Shown here piece by piece: positions 1 through 11,350 of a stretch of DNA of 64,000 nt. The position numbers and the translations under genes are program-made. The notes under the pieces were generated by a model that made no database searches, was not told the origin of the DNA, and was given only the letters and a program-made list of their open reading frames with translations. Source of the stretch: Lingula anatina. Lineage: Eukaryota > Brachiopoda > Lingulata > Lingulida > Lingulidae. How positions within the stretch are numbered: the first letter of the stretch is position 1; the number at the start of each line of letters is the position of its first letter. The stretch is taken from contig NW_019775685.1 of the NCBI RefSeq assembly GCF_001039355.2, forward strand, positions 95,210 through 159,209, in the 5' to 3' direction.

Positions 1-544
1 GCAATATTACATAATGTTTAACAGCTTAATGACCATCAATTTTTAATTATAAAATATTTGTATCACAGATATTCAGAAAATGTGACTAGCAAAGGTCTTC
101 AGGCCCATGGAACTTCAAAGTCACGCCTTGAAAATGCCAAAATGTAAACAAGACAGCACTGTTCTGAAATGGGTTTATTTCCATTTTTAACACTTTTTTA
201 ACATAAAACAAAATAAACATTTTACTGCCATTTTATATGACCAACTAAGAAAATTGATGAGATGGGAAAAGTATCAATAGAACAGTGTTAAATGTCCAAT
301 TTCCTCCATTCTGAGATTCTGAACATAGTGGATGATTGAATCTGACAAACTGCAATGATATGAGTTTATTTCCATTTTTGACACTTTATTACACAATACA
401 TGATAACAAGTTTACCATGTTTTTTACATAATCAACTAACAATGTTGTAAAGATGCAGGAAATATCAAACAAACACTTTTAGGCATCTTATTAGTTAAAT
501 AATGAGACTGTTAACATGCCTAATAATTGAATCTGAAGACATGT

Positions 545-918
545 GAAAAAACAGTATAACTTCTAAAATAATGGCCCGATTATGCTGATTTTCGAACTCA
601 TCCTGCGTTTTAGTAAGATTGACCACTCCTGTGAGTATAATTACAATTGGCCAATCTGTTTTTCTTATATTGTGTTATCAGTGTTGCATTTATATTGAAA
701 ATAGTGAAAAAACAGCATAAATTCCCTAAAAGTGACCCGATCATGCTGATTTTCGAACTCGACCTGCGTATTATGAATATTCATCAGTTCTGCAAGTTTC
801 AAGTCAAAAGGTAAAATGGTTTTCCACTTATCGTGTTATCGGTAAAAGTGCACGGCGACGACGGCGACGACAGACGCAGATGATGGCTATATGTACAGAC
901 ACATCTGTGTCTGTACAT
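545..918. repeat. Dispersed repeat with two diverged internal units and a terminal palindrome
   Basis: Two related stretches (about 545-680 and 705-850) share the order 'aaaaacag-ata', 'cccgat-atgctgattttcgaactc', 'cctgcgt' and 'gtgttatc', so this is a partial direct duplication. The block ends in a near-perfect palindrome at 893-918 (arms TGTACAGACACA and TGTGTCTGTACA around a 2-nt centre), preceded by a CGACGACGG-rich stretch. It looks like a non-autonomous mobile element, but I cannot name the family. The rest of 1-3675 shows no supported gene: short open frames there lack splice context and recognisable domains. Confidence 0.5.
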
Positions 919-3675
919 AAAAAGAATGAAGAGCAAAAGAAAATGCAATTCCAAACCTTAAATTGTTACATATTCTATTCAAGTCTTTCATTTGGTAAAT
1001 GTGGTTTACTGCTAGTGTAGTGAGGAGGGGGGGGGGTCACTGATCATGAAGGTCACTGAAGGCTAACCCTAACTTGACTTCTTCATACAAATTTAAATAT
1101 ACCACAGGGCAAGTTCAATGATACATACATTAATGCACCACACATGACCCTGTGTTGTGGATCAACCACCTGTACAAAGATAAACACAGTCTTCATACCA
1201 CCATAACTTGAGCAGTGCCTGGCTTCATATATTGATTCTGTTATTTGGATAATCCAGCTGTAGAAACTATAGCTGCCTAATTCTTTCACACCCATATATA
1301 AATATGACCAGTCATTTACTAGAGTTTAACTTATCATTTCGCATCTAATTATTTGATGCATTTCACTATTCTCATGGAAACTTTGTCATTTGACTTAAAA
1401 TAATTCTAGGTAACACTTTAACTTCATTAACTGCATAAAATGAAAGCCATAATTAGAGGGAATAATTATGGAAATTAATAGAAAATGGGACCCTGATGTT
1501 GGCAATTGATTTACATGACAATATGACTGATAATAGACCATTAATAAAGAGATAAATAACCACCAAAAGCATGAAATTATGACAGCCTATCCCTTACTTA
1601 TTGATCATATATCCCAGTTTAAGCTGCTAGGAAGAATGGCAAGAAATATAGTGGTACATCACAATTTACACTCAGACACTGCATTATGTTTTAGCCGAAT
1701 CACTTGTTTGGATAAGGAAAAATACACAAATAACACATTAAAATTTTTATCTTAAAAGTGAATTATTTTTCCAGTGGTTGAAAATGACATGCTGGTATAA
1801 TTATATCTTATCTAGTCCTTTAACTCTGATAAAACTTTTTAAAAGTTTCTGATATAGTTAACTAAAAACTCTGATGCCTACTGAATTTCAAGGTATTTGA
1901 AGTACATAATTTTAGAAAATCTATCACTCAAAAACATTGTAAAAGTATCATCAAATCTATGCAGCAGATAAAAATGCCAATCTAAAAATCTTTACTGGAA
2001 CAAAGATAATAAATTCAAATTAGGTTCAAGGGGGCATTTTTAAATGCAATCATTTTGAATACTGTTTCACAAAAACAATGGGTATGAAAACAAGCACTTA
2101 ATCAATAACGGTGTTCTCAGCTTAAACAAATGAACAAGGTTAAACAAATGGAACTGTTCATCTACCATCAACTCAGTCCAAAACTCTCTCCTTTTTTATA
2201 TAAATAGTTTTTAAGTGATCCTGATCAATTAGTTCTACATGTCCTTATTGACTCATTACAAATTCATAATACATGCTGACTGTTTCATCACTTTTGATGG
2301 GCAACTAATATGAAAAAGAATTTGATAATTGATAACAATGAATGGGAAGTTACGTGTTTAAGTCAGGAAAATTATAAAGGTAACAAAAAGATGTCTAGGT
2401 TCCTTAAAAAAGTAATCAAAAGCATAGCCAATCTCTCCCAAATCTCTACCAGTAGTATGCTCTATCTCCAACACATAATTCCATTTGATGAAAACCAATG
2501 GATCAAATGAAAACTGATTCTACATCACAGTCATAATTCAAAAAACAGTTCAGTCAACTCTTGTTTAGTCAACCATCTTTTCAAAACATTACCTCAAGTC
2601 AACTGCAGAAACTTACCTTCTTCAAAAAGTTTGGAGCATCAAAATTCATGATGCCTCCCCACATGAATGCCCCTCCCTAAGCCAGCACAAAACTGCCAAA
2701 TAAACCTATCTTAATACTTTCTTGTCCGTATATATATCATACTATAATCAATAGACTACGTTCTGCCACTCCACTGCATCTAATACAAGTCAATGCCTTT
2801 CTTTGGCCCAAAACAGAGTACATCAATAACGGAACAAACAGACTTCACATTCTCAGACACATGTTACTAGTGGTTCTTTTCCCTCACAGCAATGTTGTAT
2901 GGATTATGTACGGGGTACGTGTGCTAATCTAAGTAATCTTCTCAAACTTTCAGATGTTGCAGTCATTTTGGGGTCAAAGGGAACAAACCAACCGCCTGCA
3001 GCGAGTTCTTATTTGAAGAAATGTGGCAATGTTTAACCATATTGACTAACTGTTCTTTTGTAACCTTTTGTTTATTAAGAGATCTGATAAACCTTGCATT
3101 ACTGAAACAAGATGGAACTCTCCATTCCTTGTTTGCAACCTTTGGCATTTGGAGCCCCAAGGCATTGCTATGGTGTTAAGTAGACATTTATTTGTAACAT
3201 ATTTAATACACTGTGATAAAGTTTAGAACCACATGAGGACCTGAAAAAGGATTGTTAAGGTAAAAGAAAAATTCCTTCAATACAGGTTTTTCTCTCTGAG
3301 CATCTGTACCTTTACTGAGAAGTTGTAAGCTAACAATGGTTTTGTGAGCCATGCCCTGGTTATTTGATGACACTTGAAATGCTGATATCTGGACCCAATT
3401 CAGATAAATACATCATACTAGTTGGGTCAGTAAAACTCTGCTTGGGATTCTTGCATAGTGCAATCAGTGGAAAAGGCTTAATTGTCTGGCATGCCTCCTC
3501 AAGCAGCTAAGGGGTAATTAACTTTAAACAACTAGTAGGCCTATCATGCATTTAAGTCATCTGCACTTAGCGAGAGCCCCCCCCCCAAGAGTTGAATTGA
3601 CCCAACCAGTACGATGTGTCTATCTGATTGCTCCCTTTGATTTGTCTAGCCAGCAGTTTATGGCTGACACCTTAC

Positions 3676-4523
3676 CTTGTCAGTCTGTGCTGTGCTGCCT
3701 ATCTCCGCCTCCATACTATTGGCCACCCCCAAATTAGCTCTCTCCCGTTCCAATTCTTCAATCTCCTTTTCCAGTGTGTCCAGATCCTCCACTTGACCTT
3801 CACCTTCCTGTCTTTCAAGGTCAAGGCCTTGACATTCATCTTTCTCATTGACCCCATTTTCTATCACAGGTCGTTGTATTAGTATCACAGAACTGTCTCC
3901 CACATTAAAAACTTTATCAATATTTTCTCTTGAGATAGCCTCTTCCTCTTTGCTCTTTTCGTCTCCCTCTATTGTATACGTCCCTGCCTCACTCACACTA
4001 TCTGAATCATTTTTATTGTCATCACCAACAGGAGAATTGGTTTCCATGTCTTGGAGCTGTAAATCATTCTGGTCAAATGACTGTGACTTCTTCATTTGTG
4101 AGCTGCTGTCCTTGGGGCTCCTCCTGGGTCTGGGTAAAGTGGCCGACCTAGCCTTCCCTTCCTGTGTGTCGTAGGACTGGGCCTCTTTGTACAGAGCATA
4201 TTCCGTGGGCTCCTCGGCCCCAGGGTCTCTCCCACCAGGGTCTCTCCCCCTAGGGTCTCTGGCCCCCGGCCTGGAGGTGCTTTCAAACATTTTCTCAATG
4301 AGGAAGGACGAGGATGATGAAGACTGACTGGCTGATAGTGCCGCAGAATCTTTGGTCTTGTCTCTGTTACCACTGCCCTGCTTGGGGCTTCCTTGCACCC
4401 CTGGGGACTGTTGCTGGGACTGAGCTGTGGCTTTCTTTGTACTCCCACCTGTGGCCCGACTAGATGGCTTTCTCTCCCCTGGGGTGCGAGCTTGGCCTGG
4501 TGGTTGCTGAGGGGGCTTCTTGC
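3676..4523 (-). CDS. CEP170-like centrosomal protein, single internal exon
   Basis: An 848-nt exon is open throughout. It is bounded by an acceptor (ctcag at 4524-4528) and a donor (AAG|gtaagg at 3676/3675), entering with two bases of a split codon and leaving in phase 0. The 282 codons begin with a Lys/Pro/Gln/Ser-rich stretch and a Ser-rich run before FLIEKMFES. Then come Arg/Gly/Asp repeats (DPRGRDPGGRDPG), TLPRPRR, and the segment EAGTYTIEGDEKSKEEE followed by ENIDKVFNV. It ends in an acidic predicted coiled coil (LDTLEKEIEELERERANLG). The GTYTIE...ID.VF..V arrangement resembles the conserved middle of CEP170/CEP170B, microtubule- and centriole-appendage-associated proteins. That match is from memory and moderate. 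No FHA exon or C-terminal exon was found nearby, and an undetermined base at 4543 suggests a contig join just upstream. Confidence 0.55.
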
Positions 4524-4798
4524 CTGAGAAGTTAAGTTAATCNTTCATTTTTCATTCAAAAGTTGTATGGAAAGAGTCTTACTACTCAAAATCTAGCTTA
4601 GGTTCTCTCTACTGTTTTACTGTTTACCTTAGCAGAAACTAGTCGAGACTTTAAACAAGCTACTTACCGATGCCGGATCACTTCAGTTGATTAAAATGGC
4701 TCTTGACGAGTAAATGGAATAGATATGCTACTCCTTATAATTTTTATAAAAGCATGAAAGCACACAACCCCAACACAAACACGACATTAAAAACTTAC

Positions 4799-5859
4799 CG
4801 TTTGAGCAGTTTCTACCTTCATATCCTAAAGAGCAGAGACACGTGTAGTTGTTTACACCTTCTATGCACGTGGCGCCGTTGTCACATGGGGCAAAACGCT
4901 CGCATTCGTTAATATCTGAAAAGTTGTAAATTATTAAATTTATTTTTTTAAATTTAATCATTCAATTCCTCTCCAAAATGACTATGAAGGAGAGGCAGTA
5001 ATTATAACAGTTAACTGGTATAATTATTGGAAACTTGAGAGAGTAAATTAAGTTATACCCAATTTACTGATGTGAAAAAACAAAGGAATATCTTCGCAGA
5101 CTTTTTTCTCTTTACTATTATTATTAGGATTCCCCATAGGGGAATGCTATTGTTTTTGGTAGTATTATTATTATAGTTATTCTTTCCGCACGTTTTTTTT
5201 CGCAAAAAATCTGAAATAATTTACATAGGTAGCCTGTGGTAAGAATATGCCATAGACCCAGTTTCAGTGACCTTGACCTACTTTTCAAGGTCACAGGAGC
5301 TTTTAAAGGCAAAATATGTAAAATTTGAAATTGCCATTAGGCCTAAAGTATAAGCCATATGGCTAAGGGGCTTATGGCCAAAAATACTGAGACAAATCTA
5401 CAGATAATGACCTACTTTTATGCAAGTAGGTCAAGGTCAAGGTCGCTAATGGCCAAACGGGCTAAAAAAAGGTTTGTTTCCGAGATCTCAAAAACCGGAA
5501 GGCCCAGAGCCCCGATCATAGTGGCAAATGATGCCCTATATATTTATCTAAGGTTAACCATACTGTGGTAGCAACTGCCTAATTACTTTTTTTAATATAT
5601 ATTTTTTAATATTTATGACNAATCAAATGTCAAATTTGACCTTGACCCTCATTTTCAAGGTCATTCGGCTATTTAATGGAGAAATATTGAAGTGGGCTAA
5701 AAGTGATGTTTTGTTGACCCCCCCCCCCCCAATTCGCACATGCTCTTTCAGAATATGGGGTCAAATTTAACTTATGACCTTCACATGACCTTGTAAGAGC
5801 ATTTCCACGCCTATTTGCAGGGGAATCCTCCGCCACTGGCTTTAGCCAGTTGCAGTCTA

Positions 5860-5924
<65 letters not shown>

Positions 5925-8900
5925 GAATTGGCTTGAATGAGCTACGTGTAGTAGGCCTATGAAAGGAATACCCAACAGATGTCTCGCGATGGAATCTCGA
6001 CAAAATTATGGGTGTCTAGTGCGCGTATTTATGTTTCTTTTCTTACTATTGTCAATTGAACACATAGAAAAGGAAAATGAGAGTTCCAAAAACGGATTTA
6101 ACTGTCTGGAGTCAAACATACGATCCACTGGATCATGTACTTAATCCTTTCCGAAAATAATTCAAAATTGATACCAATGAAATGCACGCATTTTTTCTGT
6201 TGCAAATCACCTACATGTAAAACACGTACTGTTAGCATCGATGCCTAGTTCAAAACACCCTTTCATGGTCCATTTGCGTGCATACCTAACTACGGCGACG
6301 GCGCCATAAAGAATTTTAACACTCCAAAACCTAGTCACGAATCATGTCAATAATATGTAAAAAAAAAAAATACATACCATGTGCGCACGTGATGCCCTCA
6401 TAGCCGTCAACACACATGCACGTGAAGTTAGCAGCGTCGTCTATACACGTGCCGTTATTGTCGCACGGGGAACTGTCACACTCATTAATCTCTGTTTAAT
6501 CAAAGCAAGTCAATTTTTAAAGTTGCATTTGGCTTCCCATGTAAGTAATCTATAATTTGTTAATAAATGCTTTTCTTTTGTTTTTCTTTGCTTTTGTTTG
6601 TTATTTTGTTTCTTCTCTTTATAGTTTAATCAATATCATAGAAAAGAATTTGCATGGTATCTATCATTTTAGTAGCATACTAATATATTTCGAAAATCGC
6701 AAAAAATATAGTTGAGGAAAATGAGAATTCGTACCTATCGTTGTTGGAATTACATCCGTCGTTACATCTACTGGTACGGTGCTGATATTGAAGCTTCCTT
6801 CCACTGAAAGAAAATGCTCTCTTTAAATTAAGTATGAAAATCTAAATAGATTTACGAATGGTTGAATATGTTAATTAGTAAAAAACGCATTGGTGAATAG
6901 AAGAAAAAGCTCATGTACCAACAAGCAAGTGAATAAATAGAACAACCACAAAAATAGATAAATAGGCACAAATTAATATTTTCAACGCTTTATACGTTTT
7001 ATCGTGAGTTTGTATCACCCTATCCATTGTCTAACCTGCTGTTATGTTTACAATTTCCGTAGTTAAATCACGTTTATATGTCCTTCCATCCGTAGTGTAC
7101 AGCGTGGAGCTTGAATCTGTCGTCAAACCTGTCACCTTTGACCCCGCGGTGTCAGGTGTCACTGTGTCCGCAGTCGTTAACGTCTCAGACCCGATGGTCG
7201 TGGAACTTTTTGTAGTGACATCATCGTCAGTGATATTAGGGTAGTCTGTACTGGTGAGGCCTATACGTGGAATGTAAAAGTATAGAGACTAGTTTTGACA
7301 AAATTTAAATGAAAAAGCACTACAATTTCAGGTAGTGGTCGAAGTAACCTGATAGATTATCAGAAGAAGAAAAAGAGAGAGCTATAATACTGTATGCTGC
7401 CACGAATTTTAGACTGCAACGTGAGCAAAGGTATAACCGGATTTTTGATTTTTCTTTTTTTCTTTCTTTTTTTCTTTTTTTTTTTTTTGGGGGGGGGGGT
7501 CTGGATAGGGCAGTTTATGTTACTGATCATGAATAACGAATAACGACTGAACAGTTGTTAAAACAATTGCATAAACCAAAACACATTAATGGCATCGTCA
7601 AATTGCAGGCAAAGCTAAGGCAAATTTTAAGTCACAATATACCCTAAAATTACACCGACGTACCTTGGCCCGCTGCTGTCGTCTGCTGTGGTGACGTCAC
7701 TGCTGTCGTCTGCTGTGCTGACGTCACTTCTGTTGCCTGCTGTGTTGACGTCACTGCTGTCGTCTGCTGTGGTGGCGTCACTGCTGTCGTCTGCTGTGGT
7801 GACGTTACTTGTGACGTCTGTTGTGGTGACGTCACTGGTGACGTCTGCTGTGGTGATGTCAAGCTGCTGGGTAAGATGGAAGTTAACCCCTCTTCTACTG
7901 TGGAGTCTCCCGGTCCCTCTGTAAACGTACTTAAGGCTGTAGAGCCGCTGGCATACTTTGTAGAAATACTGCCCTGGCTGAAAAACTCGTTAGTCTCAGT
8001 TGAGTGGGATTGATCATGGGATTGATGTGCGTCGGCTGTGGTGGTTAAAGAAATACCAGTAGTTTCCATTTGGCGATATGTACTGTACTGCTCCGTTGTT
8101 TGTTCGGCGTCATTCCTTCCCGTTGTTATCACGCCATTGCTGGCAGTGGACACCGTGCCGCTCGTTACGCTGTTTACGTATGCTGCGGTGCCGCTGTCCG
8201 CGGAGCCCGACGGAGAAGCGTCGTTTTGGTCAGTGAAACCTGTGGCAGAGATAGAGCTACTTGGCGAATATCTCGTCGTCGTCCAGTCATCGGACGGAGA
8301 TGTCTCGTCTGGATCTGATGTTCCTCCGACAGCTGTTTGAAGCTCATTATTTGTAGGCGTGTTTCCAGCAGACGTTTCTGCCTCTGTTCTCGATACAGAT
8401 GAAGTTTTGAACGCAGACGTTTGTAAATCAGCAGTAGGAAGCAATGTTAATGCATTATCTTCTGTAACAGTGATTTCTGAATCTTGTTGTTTTGCTGTGG
8501 GTGGTACAGTTGGTTTGAACTGACCTGCGCCTACTCCGTCCGTTTCAGATTGCGTTGTTGTCGACATCTCCCCGTCATGAAAACCAATTGTGTTGGTTGA
8601 GATTACCGCACCGTCAAGGCTGATTGTGCTAGATGTGACAGGTTCCCCTCCAGATTCCATTGTGCTGCTATTTAACTCTCCATCATTGTTAATTGTCACA
8701 TTTGTAACTGAGCCGCCGCCCGAATTGATCAAGAGTGTGGTGCCTTCGTTGGTTACCAACGTTGTTTTTGTCACAGATAACTCATCAATTTTATATAAAC
8801 GTGTGCCCTTTTCTACCTCCGTTGATAACGGTACCGGATTTTTCTCTGTATTTAAGTCACCATTATCGGTATTTATCTCTTCAGACATCGTCACGCTTTC

Positions 8901-9032
8901 CCCCGTTGATGTTATTATACTCTCCTCGGTGCTAAATGCGTTTGTAATCTCTTCCTTTGCCGTCATCTGTGCTCGGCAGAGTTGTGCGTCAAGCAAGCAG
9001 TACCCAAGAATAAGATAGGCAAGGTGTGTCAT
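4799..9032 (-). CDS. Secreted/surface mucin-like protein with EGF domains, copy 1 (3' incomplete)
   Basis: Five exons on the minus strand: 9032-7664, 7245-7036, 6803-6735, 6491-6378 and 4915-4799; every intron is phase 1. The 626 codons start with a signal peptide ([21 protein letters not shown]). A Thr/Ser-rich mucin-like region follows, with many N-x-S/T sites and seven tandem nine-residue units of the type VTSPQQTTA near residues 390-452. Exons 2 and 3 continue the Thr-rich stem. Exons 4 and 5 each encode one six-cysteine EGF domain of calcium-binding type ([10 protein letters not shown]... and [11 protein letters not shown]...). No transmembrane segment or stop is found, so the 3' part is missing. 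The likely role is an extracellular adhesion or mucosal surface protein. The best-supported parts are the exon phases and the EGF cysteine pattern; the biological role is inference. Confidence 0.82.
5127..5860. mobile_element. Insertion present only in copy 1; Helitron-like 3' end
   Basis: Copy 2 has an uninterrupted ATT microsatellite here (about 11322-11347), so this block is an insertion or a lineage-specific loss. It starts GGATTCCCC (hairpin ATTCCCC-ata-GGGGAAT) and has GGGGAATCC near its far end. It terminates with a 6-bp hairpin (ACTGGC-ttta-GCCAGT, 5835-5850), ten bases, then CTAG against T. A hairpin shortly before CTRR next to T is the Helitron 3' signature. The expected 5' TC end is not clear. 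Several TCAAGGTCA-type sites (e.g. 5285, 5440, 5655) lie inside. No coding capacity is seen. An undetermined base lies at 5620. Confidence 0.6.
5861..5921. repeat. (ATT)n microsatellite
   Basis: About 20 ATT units directly follow the inserted element. The corresponding empty site in copy 2 is a shorter ATT run. Confidence 0.95.
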
Positions 9033-10119
9033 CTGTAAAATAAATATTTATGGTGAACCTTTGCTCTTCTTCAAAGCTTTTTTAAAACCTGTTTTATTCT
9101 GTTCACTTATTTATTTATTTATTATTTTTGCGGGTGGGTGGGTGGATGGATGGTGACCAATTCATTAAATGTACAAAACGTAAAATAGTCTAGAACGCTT
9201 ACCTCTCCATGGATTGATTAAAGAATTTTAAAACGGTCCTTTTAAAAGCAATCAGGAATAGGATAAGAAAAAGATATTGCAAAGCACATTAGTGCGTGAA
9301 TTTCCTGACCCTGGCAAATCTATAATTCTCACACGATGATCTTTTTGCATGTTCACTCGCTAACCTTCCAGACAGTGGAAGGTGTTAAGGGTTTTCAAAC
9401 TGCAATAATCTCATCAAATCTCCCTGGGCAAATTCCCTGTCGAGCCTTACTTGACACTTGGTCTTGTTAATTTTCTTGTAGTCATGTCAGTTATGAACGT
9501 AACATGTACGCGCACATAAATACTATTCAATACATTTCTCAATTCATTTTTTGGGTGTTAATTTATTTGATAATACTGAGTGCAGAATAATTATTTATTC
9601 ATGAACACGTGTATAATGCAAAGTAAAAACTCGTGTTCCAACGTCGTCCATAAGGTCCCAGGATATACAGTGCCAACGGCAAAACAAACTCATCGTTTGT
9701 CTCTCTATACTTTATTACATTACATTACATAAACCTATGTATAGCTCATGGTGAATTATGACAATATCTCATCATTATGACCAGACGAGTTAAGAGACAC
9801 AANAAGTATTTCATTTTATATTATGCCAGACTATAGTATTACTACCCTATGTCCATCTGTATTTGTTCCCATTACAGAGAACTGTAAGCCATGCTTTTAC
9901 TCATTTTGGGATGAACTTATCAAGACTTATATCAGCAGGCTGCTAGATGATATCATTACCTCAGTGTAAAAAAAGTTGTAGCCTACTGGCCCATTAGCTA
10001 AGAATCTGCTGAACAAAAGTAGAAACAGGGGCCTGTAACTTGTTTAACTGTCTGCAATGACTACGGTTTACTGGCAAGGGGGCCTGAGTGTCACAGGCTA
10101 TGCTCATAACCTACTGTAC

Positions 10120-10276
10120 CTATTGTGCAGTTGCTCCCTGAGTACCCTGGCCTGCAGATACACGTGTAGTTATTGAGACCATCAATACAGGTGGAACCAT
10201 TTCCACAGGGTGCGGAACTACAGTCGTCTATATCTGGAACAAGTGATTGGTGAGTGTAAAGATTTAACTTTCCTCT

Positions 10277-10312
<36 letters not shown>

Positions 10313-11319
10313 NNNNNNNNNNNNNNNNNNNNNNNNNNNNNNNNNNNNNNNNNNNNNNNNNNNNNNNNNNNNNNNNNNNNNNNNNNNNNNNNNNNNNNNN
10401 NNNNNNNNNNNNNNNNNNNNNNNNNNNNNNNNNNNNNNNNNNNNNNNNNNNTTTTTTTTTTTTTTTTTTTTTTTTGGTCTTGTAGACAAAAAAAAATTCA
10501 TTTTTCATTCAAAAGTTGTATGGAAAGAGTCTTACTACTCAAAATCTAGCTTAGGTTCTCTCTACTGTTTTACTGTTTACCCAAGGAGTTATAACTCCTT
10601 GGTTTACCTTAGCAGATACTAAGTTGGTACCCAAAAAAAAAACACACTATCTATGGATTTCCAGTAGAATTCTGATTTCTACCTCTTTCTCCATCTTGCC
10701 TCTCAGTAACAGCATTGTTCTAATGCAGCGGTTCTCACTGACTGGTTCTAGTGAGCTTCTGTCTGAGCGTGTCACTCCTCACAGCTCTTTGCCTCAGGTT
10801 TCATACCACCGCGCCGCAGCCTCGCTTCCAATTCGAGACCCTAAACTAGTCGAGACTTTAAACAAGCTACTTACCGATGCCGGATCACTTCAGTTGATTA
10901 AAATGGCTCTTGACGAGTAAGTGGAATAGATATGCTATTCCTTATAATTTTTATAAAAGCATGAAAGCACACAACCCCAACACAAACACGACATTAAAAA
11001 CTTACCGTTTGAGCAGTTTCTACCTTCATATCCTAAAGAGCAGAGACACGTGTAGTTGTTTACACCTTCTATGCACGTGGCGCCGTTGTCACATGGGGCA
11101 AAACGCTCGCATTCGTTAATATCTGAAAAGTTGTAAATTATTAAATTTATTTTTTTAAATTTAATCATTCAATTCCTCTCCAAAATGACTATGAAGGAGA
11201 GGCAGTAATTATAACAGTTAACTGGTATAATTATTGGAAACTTGAGAGAGTAAATTAAGTTATACCCAATTTACTGATGTGAAAAAACAAAGGAATATCT
11301 CCGCAGACTTTTTTTCTCT

Positions 11320-11350
<31 letters not shown>

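Larger units (their letters stand above)
4544..9802. repeat. Duplicated segment, copy 1 (possible uncollapsed haplotype)
   Basis: This segment matches 10494-15208 almost base for base across exons and introns. The exceptions are an approximately 734-bp insertion present only here (5127-5860), a 229-bp and a 27-bp insertion present only in the other copy, and small indels. Single undetermined bases lie at 4543 and 9803, exactly at the limits of the shared sequence. That fits a contig from the other haplotype placed in series, though a young tandem duplication is also possible. Confidence 0.85.

Noticed and set aside
2963-3160. 65-codon minus-strand frame near the left edge
   Set aside because: No recognisable domain, splice partner or promoter; could be chance.
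3658-4174. Plus-strand and second minus-strand frames over the CEP170-like exon
   Set aside because: They are antisense or shifted shadows of the spliced exon, without splice support.
4680-4712. Possible short minus-strand exon ending CATCG|gtaagt after the second EGF exon
   Set aside because: Entering in phase 1 gives an early stop from the plausible acceptors. Only a 13-nt microexon would stay open, which is too weak to call.
7688-9018. Plus-strand frames rich in VTSLLSSAV opposite the mucin exon (also 13103-14412)
   Set aside because: Antisense translations of the Thr/Ser-rich repeats.
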